Positions 45,503 through 56,174 of a stretch of DNA of 64,000 bases are shown in pieces. The DNA lies in assembly GCA_029237695.1 (NCBI GenBank), contig CM055266.1:5714064-5778063 (forward strand). The letters run 5' to 3'. The notes below the pieces were generated by a model. That model saw only the letters and a list, made by a program, of their open reading frames with translations, had not been told where the DNA came from and did no database searches. The stretch comes from Conchocele bisecta (lineage: Eukaryota; Mollusca; Bivalvia; Lucinida; Thyasiridae). The translations under genes and the position numbers were made by a program. Positions within the stretch are counted from its first letter, which is position 1, and the number at the start of each line of letters is the position of its first letter.

Positions 45503-46390
45503 CACTGACTTACAACATATGTCATTCCATGGTCCTCATCAAGTTGCTTGTCAAACTCTGGGGGCCGTTTCACTAAACTTCGTACGACTAAAATGATCGT
45601 AAGTGCAGATTTAGAATATTTTGTAAATTTGAATTGATGGATTTACATTTATTGAGCATATGCAGCCTATGCTCAATAAATGTAAATCCAATAATTGTTT
45701 ACATGAACACATTGTTAATGTGAAATTTAGAGACTATCATAATGTTGCACTTACGAACATTTTAGTCGTACGAAGTTTAATGAAACGGCCCTCTGATTTC
45801 CCAGATACATATGTAAGTATACCCATTATCTTCGATATATTTCCACTTTTCCGGAGTTTTTTCATACAAGTCTCCCATAGTCTCTTTGTTCACCGTTTCA
45901 TTGTTCTTTTCATACCATTCCATGAATGTTTTTCTGTCATCCAGTTTCATTCCATCGGGATTGTACTATTTTACTTCAGACAAACGATCCAGTCTATTGT
46001 ACAAATGTGGAAAATAACCTTTTCGTAATTCCTCAATACCAAATATCTCAGGAATCTTAGCTAGTGCCATCGGAATGAAATTGATCGAATCGATCATCTT
46101 TTCTTTTACACACGGGTCCAGTTAATTACATGATGTCGCCCATTTGGTACAATGTTCGGGACTATCGCATTGTTGTACATTACATATACTGTAGAATGGG
46201 GTAAGAGTCGTAGCCCTGAAAGTTATGACACATTAACGTATCCTCGTAATTGCCGCTAGAAAATAACCACTGACAGAAGTCTGTTACAGAATACTGTGTT
46301 TGGTCCCTTAAAATACGTTCATTCTTACCACAGTTTTCACATTCACTGATAGCGTCTATGTGGTTATCCATGCAGAGTATGCACACTTTC
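45503..46390 (-). pseudogene. DNA polymerase B (protein-primed type) relic, fragment
   Basis: On the minus strand 46386-46180 reads a Cys-rich start and then TLMCHNFQGYDSYPILQYM, the ExoII region (N..GYD) of the proofreading domain of viral/Polinton-type polymerase B. Lower coordinates, in broken frames, give MIDSINFIPMAL, KGYFPHLYNR, NPDGMKLDD...EWYEK, and then TMGDLYEKTPEKW...EDNGYTYICIWE, EFDKQLDED on either side of an inserted MITE. The spacing suggests an internal deletion. It is clearly a different lineage from the polymerase at 52164-56174. It could be the remnant of another Polinton or another polymerase-B element. Truncated by the gap on one side. Confidence 0.65.
45561..45790. mobile_element. 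230-bp MITE inserted in the polymerase relic, 5-bp target duplication
   Basis: The inverted ends GGGGCCGTTTCACTAAACTTCGTACGACTAAAATG...AGTCGTACGAAGTTTAATGAAACGGCC are flanked by CTCTG (45556-45560 and 45791-45795). A central palindrome TTACATTTATTGAGCATA/TATGCTCAATAAATGTAA is present. A truncated relative is at 17310-17453. Confidence 0.8.
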
Positions 46391-47935
46391 TGAACAACAC
46401 AAATATTGGGTAATATAAACTATGTGTTCTGCCGAACCATATTTGTTTTTCCCACAATTATTGCAGAGTTTCCATTTGATATGAGATTTATGAAACGAGT
46501 CACACACAATTTATGTGCATACAATTGCGGACTAGTTTCATAAATTTCATATGAAAGGCAAACGAGTTTGAGATTCTGTTTATCACATCAATTCAACCTC
46601 AAGAGAGCAAAACACTTAGATATGTCCATCGCGTTTCAGTGAGCAGACGCCATTGACCATGTTCGTATCTAATTGAAAGTCTCCACGGAGTAAAATAGTT
46701 TTAATCCTAGCAATAATATTATTATAAATATGCCATATAACAGGTTCCTGTTATTTGTAAACACCTCATACTACCAAAATGGGAGCTCATTCTGATTGCA
46801 GTAATTTTAATAAGCCACGGACGCTTCTAATGACATCAACGTGAACACATCGTTGTTTTGTCGCGCCATGACGGGCGCATTTGGAACGTCTCTATTTTAT
46901 TAATTTGACATAACGTTGGCGCATAATACGAATACGTAATAGAGCGATGCGGCCAGCCAATCAAATGAGCTCCATGTGTTAGTACACGTGTGTCACAACA
47001 CATTTATGAATGGGTTAAAACAGGCCATACCAAGGATTTCATGTGATAACAATAAATACCGCATGAATAAATAGTAAATCCGCGTGAAATAAATGGTGGC
47101 TGCTCTGTATTGATGTAATGATAACAACCAACCAAAGAGCCGATACATCGAATATTTCACTATTTATGTTTTCACTGTATTTATATGATCGTACTGCCCG
47201 AAGAGACGTAATACTTAGAGCACGGTTCGTCACCTGTCGTCAGCTTTAGCGAGCGGATTATCGACCGTATAGCGGACAAACCGTGCTATACGTAATTTAT
47301 TCCACCCCGACACCCGAACCATCTCTGGTTTTCCTATTAACCAGCGGACAAAACGTAATACGGCGACGATAACCCGAATATTCTGTCTGTAATGTAGCCC
47401 TGCGTTACAGACAGAACATTTGGGTTAGGTTGAAGTGGGATAAGAACCAGTATATACTATCTACAGTGTAACGTGGGTTTGTCCCCAGGGTGTCCGGTTT
47501 ATCATCGGGCAAAGAACACAATCAACATTAAGAACAACTAACTTTTCTCGGTTTCCGCTTTAGAGAGGTTTCACTGTATATGTACAAGTATGTGTCATGT
47601 TCGTGTTGGTATCCGTTTTGAGTACGGGGATTACGATATTAGAAAATAAGCGCATACATTGGTATTTGAAGGAAACACACACATTCTGGCTAGAAAACAT
47701 ATTTTATTATGTAAAGTCGGTAAGAAATATAAGCATGATATACAAGCCGTTCAAATATTTACAAAAGACACTAGGTTGTACATGGACACTCAATAAAATG
47801 GTGTAAATCCGCATTCACAAACTATTTTCGCTTATGTTTTGATGCTCACATGACGTCACGTGATGTACCGAATGACGTCAGTGTTCTGAAATAATGCACA
47901 AAAGACTGTGTTTCTTTCAATAAAAACAACCATTA
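46391..47935. other. Gene-free stretch with inverted motifs
   Basis: ATGAGATTTATGAAACGAGTC...GACTAGTTTCATAAATTTCAT (46478-46552) is an inverted pair. Around 47225-47580 lie AGCGGACAAACCGTG, CCCAGGGTGTCCGGTTTA and CGCTTTAGAGAGGTTTCACTGTATA, which belong to the AACCTCTCTAAACCGGACACC MITE family also seen at 49545-49615 and 49727. I find no supported gene. Confidence 0.45.
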
Positions 47936-48145
47936 AAGGGACTTGTCCACTCAGTAGGCATAACATGTTCATTATAGGAATTAAATAAGTTTATAATTGT
48001 GTCACTGTTCCACCAGTTCTAAAAATTACGAGTGCCCGCTATGCAGATATTATCATTTAGTAATACAATGTATATGTATTTATTTTACTCATAGTGACTC
48101 GCGGTGGTATCAGGATACTTTCATATGCAAATGAGGCCCGATATG
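47936..48145. repeat. CACTCAGTAGGCA dispersed repeat
   Basis: GTCCACTCAGTAGGCATAACATG, TATAATTGTGTCACTGTTC(C)ACCAGTTCTAAAAATTACGAGTGCCCGCTAT and GTGACTCGCGGTGGTATCAGG recur at 50193-50370. The right half of the family (GTATAGCGGGCACTCG...AGAACTGGTGG) is at 50605-50640. Confidence 0.65.
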
Positions 48146-48445
48146 TTTTATTTATTTATACCAATTATTCATGTTCTTAGGTACAAAATCACATGGCGTG
48201 ACTCAAATTTGCATTGCTGTTTGAATAAGAGAAAAAACAGAAGACTATACAAGGCTGTATATCATATTAACTTCACAGACATATAGATATAGAATATACC
48301 CATATGCGTGATATTGTTTAGAAAATGTAAAAGTATCCCACAAGTGGGTACATTTTTCGCATTATCAAACGAGGCTTGCCGAGTTTGCAAACGCAACAAA
48401 TTATACACACGAGCTGGATACATTTTATATTTTCTAAACCATATG

Positions 48446-48725
48446 CGTATAATTGAGACACGCCGTGCGATTTTGTGCCTTTGGACATCTGCGTAATTTC
48501 ATTAAATAAGTTTACAAAATGTTCCAAATTGTTCATAAATAAAGTCATAAGTTGACAAAAGTTTCAGTCTTCAGAGTACATACGGAATTATATTCCGCAT
48601 GTATTGAAAAGATCTTCAGCTGTTGACGCCATTTACTGAAAATAAGGTACATTTTGTAAACGAATTTCATGAAATTACGCAGATGTCCGAAGGTACAAAA
48701 TCGCACGGCGTGTCTCGTAATGTCT
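48446..48725. repeat. Inverted-repeat element (GAGACACGCCGTGCGATTTTGT arms)
   Basis: ATTGAGACACGCCGTGCGATTTTGTGCC(T)TTGGACATCTGCGTAATTTCATT at 48450-48505 is inverted at 48667-48722. It belongs to the same family as 31215-31499. From 48726 to 49190 no gene is seen. Confidence 0.65.
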
Positions 48726-49194
48726 TTATCCATATTTAATCATATCGACAAGGACAGATTGTCGGCAGCAGACTCGCAGAGCAACGCTGATGTAAATGCA
48801 TGCGACGCTATTACGTCATACCAGTGGAAAACGTCATGTTTTGCCATTCTCAATGGAAATATCAATGTTCAAACATTATATATGTTATTTATTCTCCGTT
48901 ACATCTGATTCTGATTTACTAAAACTAAATTGAACAGTGTTGGCCTACGTTTGAGATTCTTGCAAAGCACAACACAAAGCACAACTGTTACATGGATGTT
49001 TATTTAAGAAACAACCATTACATTAAAGTGTAACTTCGTTTATTTAGTCTCGCCCATCTAAACTCTGTCTCTATCGCTTAATAACTGTCTGTATGAATAG
49101 TTTCTCATGCCAGTCTCTGACTGTCAGAACACGTGACTCGCCTCATGCTAATTGCTACAGTATATACTACATCATCTGCCACTAACATATACAG

Positions 49195-49545
49195 TCGAAC
49201 CTCCCCGAACGGCCACCTCTCTGTAACAGACGCTATTTTATATCCCAAATGGATGATTTCCTCTATATTTAACCCTTAGACTGCTGAGCGCGAACATTGT
49301 CATCCGCTGTTGCTTTGCATTCTTTCTCAATAAAAACATGTTTTTACAGCACTTTAGAATCATTTTCATCGGAAATGATTCTAAAATGCTGTCAAAGCAT
49401 GTATTTTATGAACATTATCGAAGAAAATAAATAAACAGCAGACGACAATTTAATTCAGCATTAACCTCTCTACAACAGCCACCTCTCTACAACAGTCAGT
49501 TTTGCGTCTTCCCAATGGTAGCTGTTGACGAGAGGTTGCACTGTA
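49195..49545. mobile_element. TA-target MITE with a nested piggyBac-like MITE
   Basis: TA-CAGTCGAACCTCCCCGAACGGCCACCTCTC at the left and GAGAGGTTGCACTG-TA at the right bound the outer element. The inner insertion (about 49273-49468) starts AACCCTTAGACTGCTGAGC and carries CAGCACTTTAGAATCATTTTCATCGGAAATGATTCTAAA and ACAGCAGACGACAATTTA, matching the TTAA element at 30078-30280. Confidence 0.6.
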
Positions 49546-49615
49546 CTGTGAAACCTCTCTAAACCGGACACCCTGGGAGATCCCCAGGGTGTCCGGCTTA
49601 GATAGGTTTCACTGA
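49546..49615. repeat. Palindromic MITE CTCTCTAAACCGGACACCCTGGG
   Basis: GTGAAACCTCTCTAAACCGGACACCCTGGGGATC-type arms: TGAAACCTCTCTAAACCGGACACCCTGGGAGATC then CCCAGGGTGTCCGGCTTAGATAGGTTTCACT. It is a nearly perfect palindrome of about 65 bp. Confidence 0.75.
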
Positions 49616-49827
49616 AAACCAGGAAGTTGATCATTCTGAGCCATAGTTGTGTGCTATGCGATCACGAACATACATTATCACCTGAAATAAATGACCATAA
49701 CAAATAAGATCACATGTGTTTTATTGGTGTCCGGTTTAGAGAGGTTCCACTGTAGCCTGTATATCCCAAAATGTTTATCCGTAACCACGAGAGTAAATCA
49801 TGTTATCTGACAGTTTTGCTCAGAGAT

Positions 49828-50180
49828 TGAAGTGTGAATCACGTGTAACATACACTACAGATACAGAAATAGTGTGTACATTCAGACTAGCGGCATAGAT
49901 ATATACAGTAAACAATCTAGTTGTACGGTTGTCATAATTCACCACAGAGATGGATGTGTGCATCACGTGTAACATACACCGCAGATACATAAATAGTACA
50001 TTCCAACTAGCGGCATATACATATAATGTAAACAATCGGGGTGTACGGTTGTCATAATTCACCACAGAGAGTGACGTGTGCATCACGTGTAACATACACC
50101 ACAGATACATAAATAGTACACTCAATCTAGCGGCATAGACACATACAGTAAACAATCGCGTTGTACGGTTGTCATAGTTA
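49828..50180. repeat. About 118-bp minisatellite, three copies
   Basis: ATCACGTGTAACATACACYRCAGATACA, CTAGCGGCATA and ACAATCxxxxTGTACGGTTGTCATA recur in each unit (about 49840, 49962, 50080). A minus-strand frame reads through all copies with a 40-residue period and is not a gene. Confidence 0.8.
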
Positions 50181-50192
50181 ACCACAGTTGAT

Positions 50193-50650
50193 GTTAAAGG
50201 TACATGCACACTCAGTAGGCACAAAAGTTATAGGTATTAACAAGTGTATAATTGTGTCACTATTCAACAAGTTCTAAACATTACAAGTGTCCGCTATACA
50301 GATATAATCATTTAGTAATATTTATTTTAATGATAGTGACTCGCGGTGATATCAGGCTATTTTCATGTTCAAATGAGACTTGATATTTTTTTAATTATTT
50401 ATGCTAATTAAATGTGTCACCTGAAAATATAACATTTTCGACAGATTATATAGTTGATCATTGCAAATCAAAAAATAAATACAGACTATATATAGTAATG
50501 TCCATTAACATTTTAAGGAAACACGGTCATCGCCCCTGATATCATTGTGGAAAGTTATGTCTGAAATAAAATGTATAATAATGCCAATCAATGCGTTTAA
50601 TGGTGTATAGCGGGCACTCGCAATTTTAGAACTGGTGGAATAGGGACACA
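50193..50650. repeat. CACTCAGTAGGCACA dispersed repeat, longer copy
   Basis: Left end GGTACATGCACACTCAGTAGGCACAAAAG. Right part GTATAGCGGGCACTCGCAATTTTAGAACTGGTGGAATAG is inverted relative to TTCAACAAGTTCTAAACATTACAAGTGTCCGCTATA, so it is an inverted-repeat element of about 450 bp. Confidence 0.6.
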
Positions 50651-50853
50651 ATTAAATTAAATTGTTAAATTGAGGGAACGAATTGTTATTTCATGGGAAC
50701 GAATTAATAAAAAAAAATCCATGTCCCCTGCGGGGCTCCGTAAATTCGAATGGCTACACAGTTAAATTTATGTACTTTATCATTTTCAATAAAATGACGT
50801 AATCCGTGGGAATCTACGTTAAGAAAATTGAAATAAGAATACAAATGTATTAC

Positions 50854-50935
50854 CTGACCAACCGCCGAAGATACGTACACATGCGCACTCTGTCTGTCCG
50901 TGTTGCTTAAGGCGTAAAATGTTTCAGATGTTCGA
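50854..50935 (-). CDS. Candidate exon of the TBK1/IKK-epsilon-like kinase (start of ubiquitin-like domain)
   Basis: Minus-strand 82 bp: possible acceptor GAATGTTGAG (AG at 50936-50937), then 1 base + 27 codons, donor CAG/GTAATA at 50854/50853. The peptide ETFYALSNTDRQSAHVYVSS resembles the DVFSL....HHIYIH strand at the kinase/ubiquitin-like-domain junction of IKK-epsilon and TBK1, and the next segment in those proteins is what the exon at 35951-36180 encodes. The phases do not join directly (this ends in phase 0; that one needs 2 preceding bases), so a tiny exon is missing, a boundary is wrong, or there is an indel. Confidence 0.45.
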
Positions 50936-51348
50936 CTCAACATTCAATTAACAAACTGATAGCATTCCTGGGGAACAACACGTTCTAATATCGATATGAC
51001 AAGACCGCATAACCCAATAACAAGCAGGTTGTATGGCATGTACACGGACAATTTTCGGTTTGTAAGTAACAATTATTATTGCTTTATATGTATATTTCTA
51101 TGTACGCTGTCCATGTAGACACTGCTAAAACGTTTTATGTAATTCATACTAAATGTACACTGTTCACATTTAATGAATAAGTGTGCATTGCGTAGTAAAA
51201 CTGCAAGCTGACACCCCTTGTAGACTACCCGAATTCGTCATACTATTGTTCGGATATCTGTTTTAGAGATCGATCGGAGATATAAATACATTACAACATA
51301 TGGACACTTTGTGTAGACTACCCGACTTCAGTTATACCACATATGTAT
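50936..51348. other. No gene seen
   Basis: TGTAGACTACCCGAATTCGTCATAC and TGTAGACTACCCGACTTCAGTTATAC are repeated at about 51223 and 51312. Otherwise unremarkable AT-rich sequence. Confidence 0.4.
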
Positions 51349-51526
51349 GGAAGGAAATATCCGCCATAATTCTATGTGACTTGATGCTTGCGTGCTGATG
51401 ACATTGCAACTTATATTCATGTTATTTCAATCGTTATTTGTATGTATTACATTTGAAATCTGCTTGTTGTAATTGTATTTGTCTTTCTTACATGTCCATT
51501 CTGCTAATTGCTTTGTTCATTCGTCA
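51349..51526. repeat. Left end of the GGAAGG-TIR element, cut by the Polinton
   Basis: GGAAGGAAATATCCGCCATAATTCTATGTGACTTGATGC and about 140 further bases match 20265-20440 closely. Identity stops at CATTCGTC, where the Polinton terminal sequence begins. In the intact copy the sequence continues CTTATTTACATTAC. Confidence 0.8.
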
Positions 51527-51592
51527 AGTAGTATATAGGGAGTCAAAATGATACCACCTGCGGTGGTATCATTTATAACCCTATATACTACC
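51527..51592. repeat. Polinton left terminus: nested hairpin
   Basis: The outer arms GTAGTATATAGGG...CCCTATATACTAC (51528-51591) enclose the inner arms TGATACCACC TGC GGTGGTATCA (51549-51571). The terminal bases AG match the usual AG start of Polinton ends. The opposite end is not in the window, so the length of the terminal inverted repeat is unknown. Confidence 0.65.
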
Positions 51593-51715
51593 CCCACCAC
51601 CCCCGAAAAATCAAAAATTGGTTAACGAGGAAATTGTCTCCCGACAGCAAATTCATAAATTTGCAAACCCCTATAATACCCCCACGAGGAAATTTATGAA
51701 TTGTTGAGACAATAA

Positions 51716-52043
51716 TTAATGCAATACCAATTCACGATTGGATGTGCCCACGAGTGATAGTTTATATTCCAACACCCCATTTTTCTCCTCCAATATAGCT
51801 AATTCATTTCGTAGATCAGCAACTAATTCTACCAGCTCTAGTCTACCACGTTCACCTTTAGCCACCTGACAGCGTAGTTGCTTATGTCTACAAAGAGTTT
51901 GGGCACTAACGAATTTACAAGGGCATCTGGGGCATTGAAATTGTGGGGGGGGGGGGGGCACAAGGAAACTTTCTACGTCTCACTAGATGCCTTCGTAGAT
52001 AGTCTTTACGCGTAAACGTTTTACAACAAGTCTCACACTCCAT
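51716..52043 (-). pseudogene. C2H2 zinc-finger, coiled-coil protein; frame broken at a poly-C tract
   Basis: From the ATG at 52041-52043 the minus strand encodes a first C2H2 finger (CETCCKTFTRKDYLRRH). A run of about 15 C (51943-51958, G on the plus strand) shifts the frame. The other frame then encodes a second finger (CPRCPCKFVSAQTLCRHKQLRC) and a leucine-rich coiled coil (LELVELVADLRNELAILEE) to the stop at 51716. Homopolymer length is unreliable in assemblies, so the gene may be intact. It is the first gene from the left end, divergent to the polymerase. A DNA-binding regulator or terminus-binding role is inference. Confidence 0.6.
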
Positions 52044-52163
52044 TATATGTATATGTATATATGTTTATATTCAATTGGAAGTGAAAAAAAAAATAATAAT
52101 GTTTTCACGACCAATTGAACAGATAAATTTCATAGGTTATACAAAAAGTATATTACAGAAAAT
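52044..52163. promoter_or_regulatory. Divergent AT-rich spacer between zinc-finger gene and polymerase gene
   Basis: ATATGTATATATGTTTATATTCAATTGG and a run of A followed by ATAATAATG lie between two outward-facing start regions. TATA-like sequences face both ways. No specific factor sites are identified. Confidence 0.35.
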
Positions 52164-55100
52164 ATGATAACGCCAGAAATCGAAAGTTTGAGAAGAGAAG
52201 CCGAATCTCTAGGGATTACTTATAGTACACGGTTGAGAGTTAGGGGGTTGACAAAGCTGATAAATGCCACAAAGAATGAGGCGTTTATGAAGTGGTTTAC
52301 CCGCGCCTATAAAAGAGGCATTTAAAGACCTCTCACTAGCGGAGGAAGTTGGTAACAGAATTCAAAAAGAAAGTATTGTGGAGCTAAGGGCTAGTGTAAT
52401 TAATTCTAAAGAATTACCTTCAAGCACAAATAATTTATCTCAAATTAGACACACAGGTGACCAAATACCAAATAATAAGAAAAAATCTATAGTTCGCGCG
52501 ATAGTGGAAAAAGGTGAAGAAATAATGGCGGCTCACGATGAAACATTGGAAAAGGTAGAAAATGGAAGACGGGTAGTTACATTATCCTTTCGTAAAAACA
52601 TTAACATTAACGAGTCTGAACGCATGTCCGATAAACTCGCTCCGTATCTAACAAAAAAAATTTATTTGAGATATTCATATTCTTACAAGCTAGAACATAT
52701 GGAGGAAACTAAAAATGGAAAACCTATAACTCTAATATTTCACGAAAATCTCGGTGGTAGCGAACCACTATCATCAATGAAAACCGTTAAAAAATGGCTG
52801 TCAGATAAGAAGCAAACACGAATAATGTCCGATAAAATAGACAGACCAAATACAAAGTGGAAGTTTGTAAGATGGGTAGAGGTTTTCGTAAAGCTAATAC
52901 AGGGCAGTAGGGGAATATATTTGGGACTACAATCCAAAGAAGCAGCAGGAGGAGAACTTCCAGAATGGTTGAGGAATAGAAAAGGTATGTATTCTTTAGA
53001 TAAGTATAATGACGATCTTTGTCTGTTCAGGTGTCTAGCTATGCACCTTGATAAAAAGATCAGACCTGACAGATGTACAGAAAAAGCGGAAGAACTTAGT
53101 AAGCAATATTTCGGTAGTAATGTTGTTTCACCAATTCCTTTTCAGATCTAAAAAAGGTTGAAGAGGTTTTTAAGGTAGGTATAGAAGTATATCAACCGAC
53201 CAAATATGACGTATGGTGGTTGAAAAAGGTACCAGCACACTATAATGAAATAGGTAATAAACCAATGACAATAGGACTGTTTAATAATTACGCATTTCTG
53301 ATAAAAAACCTTAAAAAACCAACCTATCTAAAACTTATGCCTGCAATAATTGTAAACAGAGATTCACAAAAGCGAGTAATATGAAGAGACACGGACCAAC
53401 ATGTATGAAAGGTGAGACAAAAATAGTATGTGATGGTAATTATTTAGAGCGCCCGCGTTCGTCGTTCGAGAAAGCGTTTTACCCAAAAAGTTCTAACAGT
53501 TATGGGGCGATCGATTGGATGTATTCTGTGGAAAAGCGGGAGGGAATTCACATTCATCACGAACAGTGCGGACACGGGGGTGAAAGATGGATTTTAGGAG
53601 CTCCAGTAGATGGATACTGCCAAGAAAACAATACAGTATATCAATATCACGGCTGTTACTGGCACGGGTGCTCGATTCATGCAAAGCATAGAAAAAAAGA
53701 ACGCGCATCCACTATGAGAAGAGATACATTTATTAGAAGAAGCAAAGAATTCAACCTAGTAGTTATGTGGGAATGCGAATTCCAAAGAACTGGTAAAGAT
53801 ATAAAGATCGGTTGCGACACTACTCTTTATCCATATCAGATAGTATATGATTTTGAGGCGTATCTCAACCCAGAATTTAAAACGCTAGCTAATAGTTTAG
53901 AGTACGAAGCTGAGCACGTTCCGGTAAGCGTTAGTATAGGAGATAATTTCTCAGGAACAGTAACTCATATTTGTGATAAAGATCCTGCAAAACTTATAGA
54001 AAAATTTGTAGAAGATTTGAAAGTCAGGCGAAAAGCTATAAGAGAAGAAGTATGGTTGAGATATGGGTTTAATACAGAACATTTACGTAAAAACCAAATC
54101 GCCACGATCGAACAGTGGATAGAGCAAGTACCGGTTATAGGTTTTAACAGCAGTAAGTACGATATAAACTTAATAAAGAAATATTTAGTAGGCGAATTGG
54201 CATCAACAACAAAGAAAGTAATGGTCGGAAAACGGGCAAACGCAACAATATTTCTATTTACTTCGGAGTTTAGATTTCTTGATGTAATACTTTACCTAGG
54301 ACCGGGTGTAAGTTACGATAGTTGGATAAAAGCCTACGACTGCAAAGGACAGAAATCTTTCTTTCCTTACGAGTGGTTCGATTCTCCAGACAAACTTGAT
54401 AACGCAGGACTGCCTGATATAGAGAATTGGTATTCCAAACTATCGGGGAAAATGTTATATGATGAAACAGAATTAAGTAAATGTCGTAGAATTTTCGAAG
54501 AAAAGAATATGAAAACTTTCAGAGATTGGTTTGAAATATTATAACGATTTAGATGTAGCACCGTTCCTAGAAGCGGTAGAAAAAAATGTGTGAATTTTAT
54601 AAACACAGAGGTGTGGATATTTTCAAAGATGCGGTAACACTACCGGGTGTGGCTATACAATATTTATTGAGAGGAACCATTAAGGAACAAAAATCTATAA
54701 AGGTGGTTATACCGGAGGGGGCTCTATATGCACCAAAAGAAGAAACATACGAAATGATGAAAGACGCTCTAGTCGGGGGTCCATCAATCGTATTTACACG
54801 CTATGCAGAAGCCGGTGTTTCAAATATTAGATCTAATTCCTCAAATGAAATTAACAAACCTTGCAAGGCTATTTTTGGGGTATGATGCAAACGCGTTATA
54901 TTTATCTACGTTATATAAAGATATGCCGTGTGGGAGAGAAACTATACACCATATAGATACCCCACATAATCCTAAATTTATTAAAAAGTTTTGTAAAAGA
55001 GTTTTATCTGGAAACTGGTTTGGGTTTGCGGAGGTGGATATAGAAGTTCCACACAACTTAAAAGATAAGTTTTCTGAAATGTCTCCACTTTTTATAAACA

Positions 55101-56174
55101 GAGAAGTAGATGTTGATGAGGTTCCAGAACACATGATAAAATATTTGGAAGATACTGAAGAACTAGAGGAAATGGAAGAAAATTGGTGGGATCTATGTCG
55201 GCCACCAAAGTACTGCTGTACGCGCCACTATTGAAATGGTATTTAAAACACGGCCTAGAAATAACGGGAGTCATCGTGTTATAGATTATATTAGTGGTAA
55301 ACCGTTCGAATGGTTCGCAAAAGAAGTTACAGCCGCAGATGAACAGGCGATGTAGAACCAAATAAGAAACCAGTAGCGGATATAATGAAATTATTAGGCA
55401 ATTCGTGTTGTGGAAAAATGATAGAGGCAAAAGAGAGATTTAAATAGACATATACACAAGACGAAACCTGTGTTGACAAAGCGTTAAGATCTGCATTCTT
55501 TTGATGATTTGGAAGAGATAGGAGATGCGTACGAAATATCTTCCCGAAAACCCCGGTGTGCAGTAAAGAGCCCATTCCATTGTGGAATAGCGGTTTATCA
55601 ACTAGCTAAATTGAGAATGTTGGAATTTTACTACGAATTTCTAGACAAATACGTAAAAAGAGAAGACTTTGAATTAATACAGATGGACACGGATAGTATG
55701 TATATAGGAGTTAGTGTAAAAACGATAGAGGAATTGATTAGACCTAACTTACTAGACGAGTTTGAAAAAGAAAAAAAGAAATGGTTGGCTTGGGATAAAT
55801 GGAGCGAAAGAGAGCCAGGACTTTTCAAAATGGAATTCAGCGGAGATAGGGCGATAGCGTTATCTAGTAAGTGTTATTTCGTAGAAAAATTTAATTCCAC
55901 TAAAGATAATTTGGAACAAATTAAAATTAATAAAAACTCTGCGAAAGGAATGTCCAAGAGAACTAACAATTTAAATTGGGATAGATATAAACGAGTACTA
56001 AGTGAAACTACAGAAGATGGAAAACACATTATAGATGTAGCACAAAATAGAGGATTTAAAATGAAAGACGGCGTTATGAAAACGTACTGTCAACAAAAAT
56101 TAGGACTCTCGGCGTACTACGATAAAAGACGCGTGTTACCAGACGGAATACATACAGAACCTCTCTTGATTTAA
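52164..56174 (+). pseudogene. Polinton DNA polymerase B, broken by several frameshifts
   Basis: It reads on the plus strand in successive pieces: 52164-52325, 52293-53151, about 53140-53380, 53340-54544, about 54540-54885, 54870-55235, about 55200-55430 and 55509-56174. Features in order: a basic N-terminal region; a C2H2 finger (CNNCKQRFTKASNMKRHGPTC) near 53340-53410; a nuclease-like motif GYCQENNTVYQYHGCYWHGC (53610); ExoI YDFEAYL (53850); ExoII GFNSSKYDINLIKKYL (54140); motif A GYDANALYLSTLYKDMPCG (54880); motif B region KLLGNSCCGK, with Cys where Tyr is usual (55390); motif C MDTDSMYIG (55685); and a conserved C-terminal tail. Total span of about 1,330 codons is normal for the family. 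At least five frame changes make it non-functional as assembled. It copies the viral genome with a protein primer in related elements. Confidence 0.88.

Noticed and set aside
44942..45576. Long open frames across 45003-45502
   Set aside because: They consist of unknown bases in the assembly gap.
49820..50224. A 134-residue minus-strand protein with internal repeats
   Set aside because: Its 40-residue period equals the 118-bp minisatellite unit.
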